This document shows positions 59,176 to 64,000 of a DNA stretch of 64,000 nt, piece after piece. Below the pieces are notes generated by a model, which did no database searches, was not told the origin of the DNA, and saw nothing but the letters and a program-made list of their open reading frames with translations. The first letter of the stretch is position 1. The number at the start of each line of letters is the position of its first letter. Both the position numbers and the translations under genes were made by a program. Source of the DNA: Marsupella aquatica (lineage: Eukaryota; Marchantiophyta); assembly GCA_973895155.1 (NCBI GenBank), contig OZ316898.1, positions 5,704,001-5,768,000 of the forward strand, given 5' to 3'.

Positions 59176-60023
59176 ACTTGTCATTTGTCGCTCGAAAATG
59201 ACCCTATTTGTCGCATATTCCTTCTTATGCCCCGGTCCGGCCCCGGCCCGGCCAGGCCCAATCCCTTCCCGGCCAGGCCCAATCCCTTCCCGGCCCAGCC
59301 CATTCCCTCCCCGACTCTTCCCGGCCCCTTCCATTCCCGGCTCGGTCCGGCACCCGGCTCGGCCTGGTCCCTTCCTGGCTCGGTCCGGCACCCGGCTCGG
59401 CCTGGTCCCTTCCCGGCTCGGTCCGGCACCCGGCTCGGCCTGGTCCCTTCCCGGCCCCGCACCCGGCCCGGCCCACAAACACTAGGTGAGGGCGGGCCGA
59501 GTGCGGGGCCGGGCGGGAAGGGACCGGGCGGGACATACACAGGGAAGGGAAGGGGCCGGGAAGGGAAGGGGCCGGGAAGGGGAAGGGGCCGGGCCGGGAA
59601 GGGGCAGGGCCGGGAAGGGAAGGGGCCGGGCCGGGAAGGGGCCGGGCCGGGAAGGGGAAGGGACCGGGGGATATACACAGGGAAGGGGCAGGGCCGGGAA
59701 GGGGCAGGGCCGGGAATGGAAGGGACAGGGCCGGGAATGGAAGGGGCCGGGAATGGGAGGGGCCGGGCCGGGAAGGGACCGGGCTGGGAAGGGGAAAGGA
59801 CCGGGCCGGCCACATATACACAGGCCGGGAGAGGGGTGCTGATTCCAAATACACGAGCCGGGCCGGGATTTTCTGGTCGCGACAGGCCGGGCCGGGACGG
59901 AACCGGGTAACATTCCAGGGATAGTAGCCGGGCCGGGAATTACCGGCCGGGAGCCGGACCGGGGACCGGGGTGGACCGGGTGACAACTTGTCGGTTGTCG
60001 AATCCAAAGGCCTCTATTTGTCG
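59176..60023. repeat. Mirrored GC-rich block: C-rich half then G-rich half, inside a 38-bp direct repeat
   Basis: The plus strand at 59228-59480 is CCCGGC/CCTTCC-rich, with a 39-base unit containing GGCTCGGTCCGGCACCCGGC repeated three times. From 59484 to 59960 it is GGGAAGGGGCCGGG-rich. The halves are roughly complementary and could form a long stem. ACTTGTC...TTGTCG...CTATTTGTCG flanks the block on both sides (59176-59213 and 59986-60023, about 28 of 38 bases alike). All frames here are Pro/Gly/Arg/Ala artefacts. Confidence 0.85.
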
Positions 60024-60055
60024 GACAAGTCCAAACCGGGTACAGGAGTGACAGT

Positions 60056-60090
60056 GTGGCCCACATTTCATAGCATGGTACGATGGCATG
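60056..60090 (+). repeat. TGGCCCACATT repeat, third of three
   Basis: This copy reads TGGCCCACATTTCATAGCAT, followed by GGTACGATGGCATGG. Confidence 0.7.
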
Positions 60091-60161
60091 GAATAGGATG
60101 GATACATATTATTATTATATAATTATGCTACATCAAAGGCAGAAGTTTGGGCACTGGTCCG

Positions 60162-60200
60162 CCAATCAGAGCGCGGCCAATCAGAGCGCGGCCAATCACA
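60162..60200 (+). promoter_or_regulatory. Three CCAATCA boxes at exact 15-bp spacing
   Basis: CCAATCAGAGCGCGG repeats at 60162 and 60177, and CCAATCACAATG at 60192, framed by TGGTCCGC on both sides. CCAAT is the NF-Y site, but no gene follows downstream within 700 bases, so this may be a simple minisatellite or a relic promoter. Confidence 0.45.
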
Positions 60201-60204
60201 ATGC

Positions 60205-60956
60205 TGGTCCGCTTCATCCCAGAGAAATGAGGAAACCCCGAACACTGATATTATTTTGGTGTATCTAGAGCATGACAAGAGTAGTCGTGATGTACTGTAG
60301 GCACCATAGTACAAGTTCAATAAATTCTGTTTGATAGGACTCTTCGATGGACTAGGCTAAAGGCGGTCGGAAAATGTAGCCTTGTTCTAGAATGTTGCTC
60401 ATAATTATTAGATTCTTTGTTGTATTTGGTGCCGAGATATTTAGAAACATAACAGCTCCCTGCGTTTTTGTTCCTTTGCAGTTATCCATATATCTCTTGA
60501 ACAACACGAACTTGTCTTACCAAACAATTAGGACACAACTTTTCTAATAAGACCAATTTTAGCGAGAGAAGGGAAGTGAAGCCAAAGCACACTTTTTGCA
60601 GTATGACCCTTTTAAAGACATAAACTTGGACAGTCTCTTCATTCAAAAGTGGGGATCTCCAATGTGATCCAAAAGTATTCTCTATGTGGAAACGAAACAT
60701 CTGTACTCTTAGTTCTTGTTATTTCTAGTTACATGCACACTCCTATGAATACCCTGTAAGCCAACTAATCTTATCCAAACAGAAATCCCATCCAAGAAAA
60801 CCATTTTTGGTATACAAATCCCATCTGCACTTGATGCTTGGATAAGGCAAAATGTTTGATATCAAGAGTCTGATAGACTAAATACTTTCTAGTACCCCAA
60901 CAACTGAGTCCTTATACAAAGGAAAGGTATTATAAAAAATATTATTTGTATTTTAT
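60205..60956. other. No gene seen
   Basis: AT-rich sequence without a supportable gene. Confidence 0.35.
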
Positions 60957-61613
60957 ATGGGGTCCATGCAAGTTATAATGATCCATCTGACTATTTTTGT
61001 AAAGTTCTGAGACTTAAGTTTAATGATAGGACACACCACACCCCTGAGGCCTTTGTAACCCGGATGGCCCAGTTCACTGTTGACCAGCACAATATGGATT
61101 TTATTAGAAATGCGACTTACTTTGATAATCTGAGTGCAAAAAACAGTTTTGCAGGACATGTCCAGTGCATTGGGGCATTTCGTCAAACATAATGGTCCAT
61201 GGGGCCTTCTTCGGCTATATCTCATAAAATTATCTAAAATTATCACAATGACTGGTTTATCGTACTGTGTAACTTACTGTTCCAAACGCACGCGGGTTGA
61301 GATATTTACACGGGATGACTGGCAGGTGACCGATCCTACAGGTCGTGCGTTTCGTGCGGCAACGGTCGCCAACAGATATTTCTCACTGACTATTACAGTT
61401 ATTTGGCAGCCATCGCAGTGCATCAGCGGCGCGCAGCAGCTCCCTCAGCTACTTTGGGAATTAATACTGAGGACCTGGGCTCCCATTTGGCCATTTCGGA
61501 CTTTCGTCAGTACTATGTTAGTCTATTACGTATTTAATTTCTGTCGAGAGTCGAAACTCCAAACGGACCCTCTAGAACGTCTTTATGGGAAATCAAGTCG
61601 TCCTCATTGCTAA
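60957..61613 (+). pseudogene. Coding-like stretch of unknown origin, broken into three frames
   Basis: Protein-like text moves between plus-strand frames. Examples are PEAFVTRMAQFTVDQHNM (about 61045-61100), TRVEIFTRDDWQVTDPTG (about 61293-61345) and NTEDLGSHLAISDFRQYY (about 61470-61525). The frame changes near 61190 and 61385. Amino-acid composition and lack of repeats suggest a real ancestral protein. I do not recognise it. A captured gene, a transposon product, or an old insertion of viral origin are all possible, and I cannot choose between them. Confidence 0.35.
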
Positions 61614-61920
61614 TAGCATGCGTTGAAGTGTTATCAATCTGTCAGTAAAGTCACCATAATAGCATATTGATATTGAGTTAAACACATGTGTCTTGTGAGT
61701 AACCACCCGCATGTGAGTGGCTCACTGGGCCACTGGGGTAATGGGGCTAAGCGTAATCAATGACTTAAACCCGCATGAAGTGGCTCATGGGGTTGTAGAG
61801 AAGTCTTTGCAAGTTGGAAGGTTATAAAAGTGAGACATCTAAGTTAATTAGCTAATTCAACTTGGTAGTTAATCTGGTATTTCTTTTGTACTCATAATCA
61901 AGATCTACTCTGTAATGATG

Positions 61921-62205
61921 GCAGGAATTATTCCCTCAGTACCGGATTACCGGGTGGTGATAACGGACCCGTACCTGGGTTTACGTGACTCAGCGCTCAA
62001 TATTACAATGTACGGAGTTCAAAAATCCTAACTACCATACCTGCACAGTTGGCCAATTGGAAGTAGGCTGCGGCAGTCGCTCAATCGGACTGTGGCCGAC
62101 GGTGGTAAGGCATGAAGTACCACCGTTGTACATCCGACGGTGATTTTCGTGGCAAACGAATACTCCGTGGACGCCGTCGTCAGGGTCTTTGTCTTGTGAC
62201 ATTGG
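61921..62205 (+). pseudogene. Second coding-like remnant, unrecognised
   Basis: A frame beginning near 61918 reads MAGIIPSVPDYRVVITDPYL and GLRDSALNITMYGV before a stop at about 62030. Further protein-like text (PTVIFVANEYSVDAVVRVFV) lies near 62132-62190 in another frame. The local composition is richer in GC than its surroundings. It may belong to the same lost gene as the stretch at 60957. Confidence 0.3.
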
Positions 62206-62249
62206 ATATAAATTTGTGAGATAGCATTAGAGACCAGCAAAGTGAAGCC

Positions 62250-64000
62250 TGTAAAATACAAAGGTATATTGATTTCTCTTTAATTTTTATTATTTTCTAT
62301 AAGTGCCGTTTACCTATTGAACATCAAGGACAACTCATGCATCTTGCATCCATATTTAGAAAGCCGCATGAAAATGAACGGCACGGATGAAACTTTTTCT
62401 GAATTAAAGAGCCGCTCGAAATACTTTTTTATAACAGAAATTCATAACAGAAACTAAACAAGGGCGTGAGCCCACTCCGCAAGCAATTCAAATAGTCGAC
62501 GGACATCTGTGTTAAACTCATGATACCAAAAAGCTAATCTGCCTTGCGATGAATGGAAACGAATATAAGAAACTGAAATTTCTGGTGGTTGTTGGTGGTC
62601 AGCAAAAGGTACCAATTATTTCAACTTTTCTTGAGAAGAAACATGAAAGCAGGACTGGCCTTCAAGGACAGTTGTTCAATTTACTTGAATTTTCATAAGT
62701 GTTTTGCAAACTACTTGACCAAAACCAAATTTGTGTGATTGATTTCTCTTTTTGGCTTGTGAGGTCAGCTTGGGTCCATACAATGGAAATTACTGACCCT
62801 CTAACACCATATGTACTTGTTAGGAAGGGCATAGAAAGAGTAATAAAGCGGCATAGCCACACTCACTCACCATACACTTGGAGGAATTTAGCTAGGGCAA
62901 CGTTATTTCCATTTCACTGGCCTGAAGAACTGGTGGTGGAGCGGATTCTTGGGCTTACATGATTTGTTCTCCCAAAAATACCTTCAACGCTAGAGCTTCA
63001 AAGTGGGATTGACATTCAAACTCCATTATACCTTGCATTATAGATGAGAATCCAAGGATGTTCTAAGAAAAAGTGGATAAGCAAATGCATAGGCAAATGT
63101 CACATGACGTTAGTATTGGCAGTTTGAACCAACTCAGCTGAGCTACTCGTTTAATTTCGTCGCCTCTTAATTAAAGGTTTTGGCCCTTGCGAAAGTGAGG
63201 ACGGGTGCGGTACAAATATTGTCACCTCACTATTGGTCAAGGGTACGAGAGCTGCCACTTGGCAATCTAACGTAGTTGCCAAAATGGAGGGTAGTTGCGG
63301 TCCTCTAAAACGTGGGAGGTGGATATGACCCTTGATTCTGGACCACTGGGATGTCGGCAGGGCAAACCCATTCACCACAGTACAAAGAAGCCAGTAAGGC
63401 AGCAGGACACTTGTCGTCGCCTCTGAGGGAAAAGTGGAAAGAAATGGCAATCGTGGTCACGAGACAAGATTTGCACCGGGAAAAAGCCTTCTGTAAGAAG
63501 ATCTTTTGGGGGCAGGAGAAAGAATGGCGGATCTTTCCCTTTTGCAGACATTCGTTACAACAACTTATTATTGAATGAAGGGAGAGACCTGGGCTCTTGG
63601 TCAAGAGGGGAGGAGGAGGGTCCCGGAACTGTACCTGGTGATCTGTGGAAATATAGCTGTCTTTCTCTTGACCACAGGGTGGTGTCTGGAGAGCCTTGCC
63701 TCCACTATATTGCAACAAATAAGCAAAGAAATAGTGCACGGACATGAACAAACAATATAAATAAACAAGGACGGTTTTTGTCTGGCACGAGCTCAGCCAT
63801 TCACAGAGCATCTCCATTTTTTTAGTCCTTGACTTGACACGTTACTATACAATAAACTGGTGCAGTGACGTTGGGGCCGGCTGATAACCATACAAAGAAG
63901 GGTTGATGCCAATTAATGGGCTAGGGTTAGGTTGCTCTGGAAAGCAGGGTTCAATCTTGAGACTGATTATGATTGTGCCTTGCAAATCTCTTCTGGATGA
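62250..64000. other. No gene supported
   Basis: Frames of up to 170 codons (minus strand, 63305-63817) lack any recognisable domain, good initiation context or splice support. I see no ordered repeat. Confidence 0.35.

Noticed and set aside
59158-60066. Long open frames on both strands encoding Pro/Gly/Arg-rich proteins
   Set aside because: They follow entirely from the CCGGG-type repeats; several frames are open at once and none has non-repeat content.
63305-63817. Minus-strand frame of 170 codons near the right edge
   Set aside because: No family resemblance, no splice support, and a similar length of open frame on the other strand.
1-64000. A variant genetic code with TAA/TAG read as glutamine (as in some ulvophyte algae), suggested by in-frame TAG/TAA in at least three protein-like frames
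   Set aside because: The two best genes (about 1500 codons together) contain many CAA/CAG and no in-frame TAA or TAG, and both end in TGA. Under such a code several TAR codons would be expected. The interrupted frames are better read as pseudogenes.

Overview
The window reads as nuclear DNA of a green plant or streptophyte alga, rich in transposons. Genes are split by GT-AG introns of about 100 to 900 bases. A short run of the plant telomere unit (AAACCCTAAACCC) sits near 7.61 kb. The best gene, an ARM-repeat protein with two BTB domains, belongs to a family I know from land plants, and the mobile elements (MULE, short-LTR Copia-like, hAT-like and Mutator-like MITEs) are of plant type. I cannot name the species; a seedless plant or charophyte is a guess.

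Three conserved genes look usable. (1) A Mutator-like transposase on the minus strand (about 2.86-5.79 kb), with introns, catalytic region, SWIM finger and zinc knuckle still readable. (2) An eight-exon plus-strand gene at 11.48-17.67 kb, reconstructed as 1091 residues with every splice phase matching. (3) An eleven-exon plus-strand gene at 36.32-41.14 kb for the mitochondrial E2 subunit of 2-oxoglutarate dehydrogenase, reconstructed as 422 residues, with lipoyl lysine and catalytic HxxxDG in place. E2 carries succinyl groups in the TCA cycle. The BTB protein is probably a scaffold or ubiquitin-ligase adaptor. I see no functional link among the three.

Left end, 0.4-2.7 kb: three small coding regions next to the MULE, namely a Bles03/UPF0696 protein with a one-base frameshift, an F-box protein, and an OB-fold (POT1- or RPA-like) C-terminus with one in-frame TAG. 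From 6 to 11.4 kb there are minisatellites, a tRNA-derived SINE candidate and a duplicated block just upstream of the BTB gene. From 18.8 to 34.7 kb lie a near-perfect foldback, several MITEs, a small candidate gene, a broken small gene and AT-rich DNA.

The most unusual objects are two copies (22.8-26.8 and 45.8-50.6 kb) of a 4-4.8 kb element. Each has TG...CA ends and a 5-bp target duplication but no internal LTR pair, and each carries a long minus-strand reading frame of unknown function. Where one copy has a stop codon the other is intact, so the ancestor was protein-coding. Each copy also holds its own ~305-bp MITE with a perfect 8-bp target duplication. To the right lie a short-LTR element (50.7-54.3 kb), a mirrored GC-rich block (59.2-60.0 kb) and fragmentary coding-like stretches at 61-62.2 kb.
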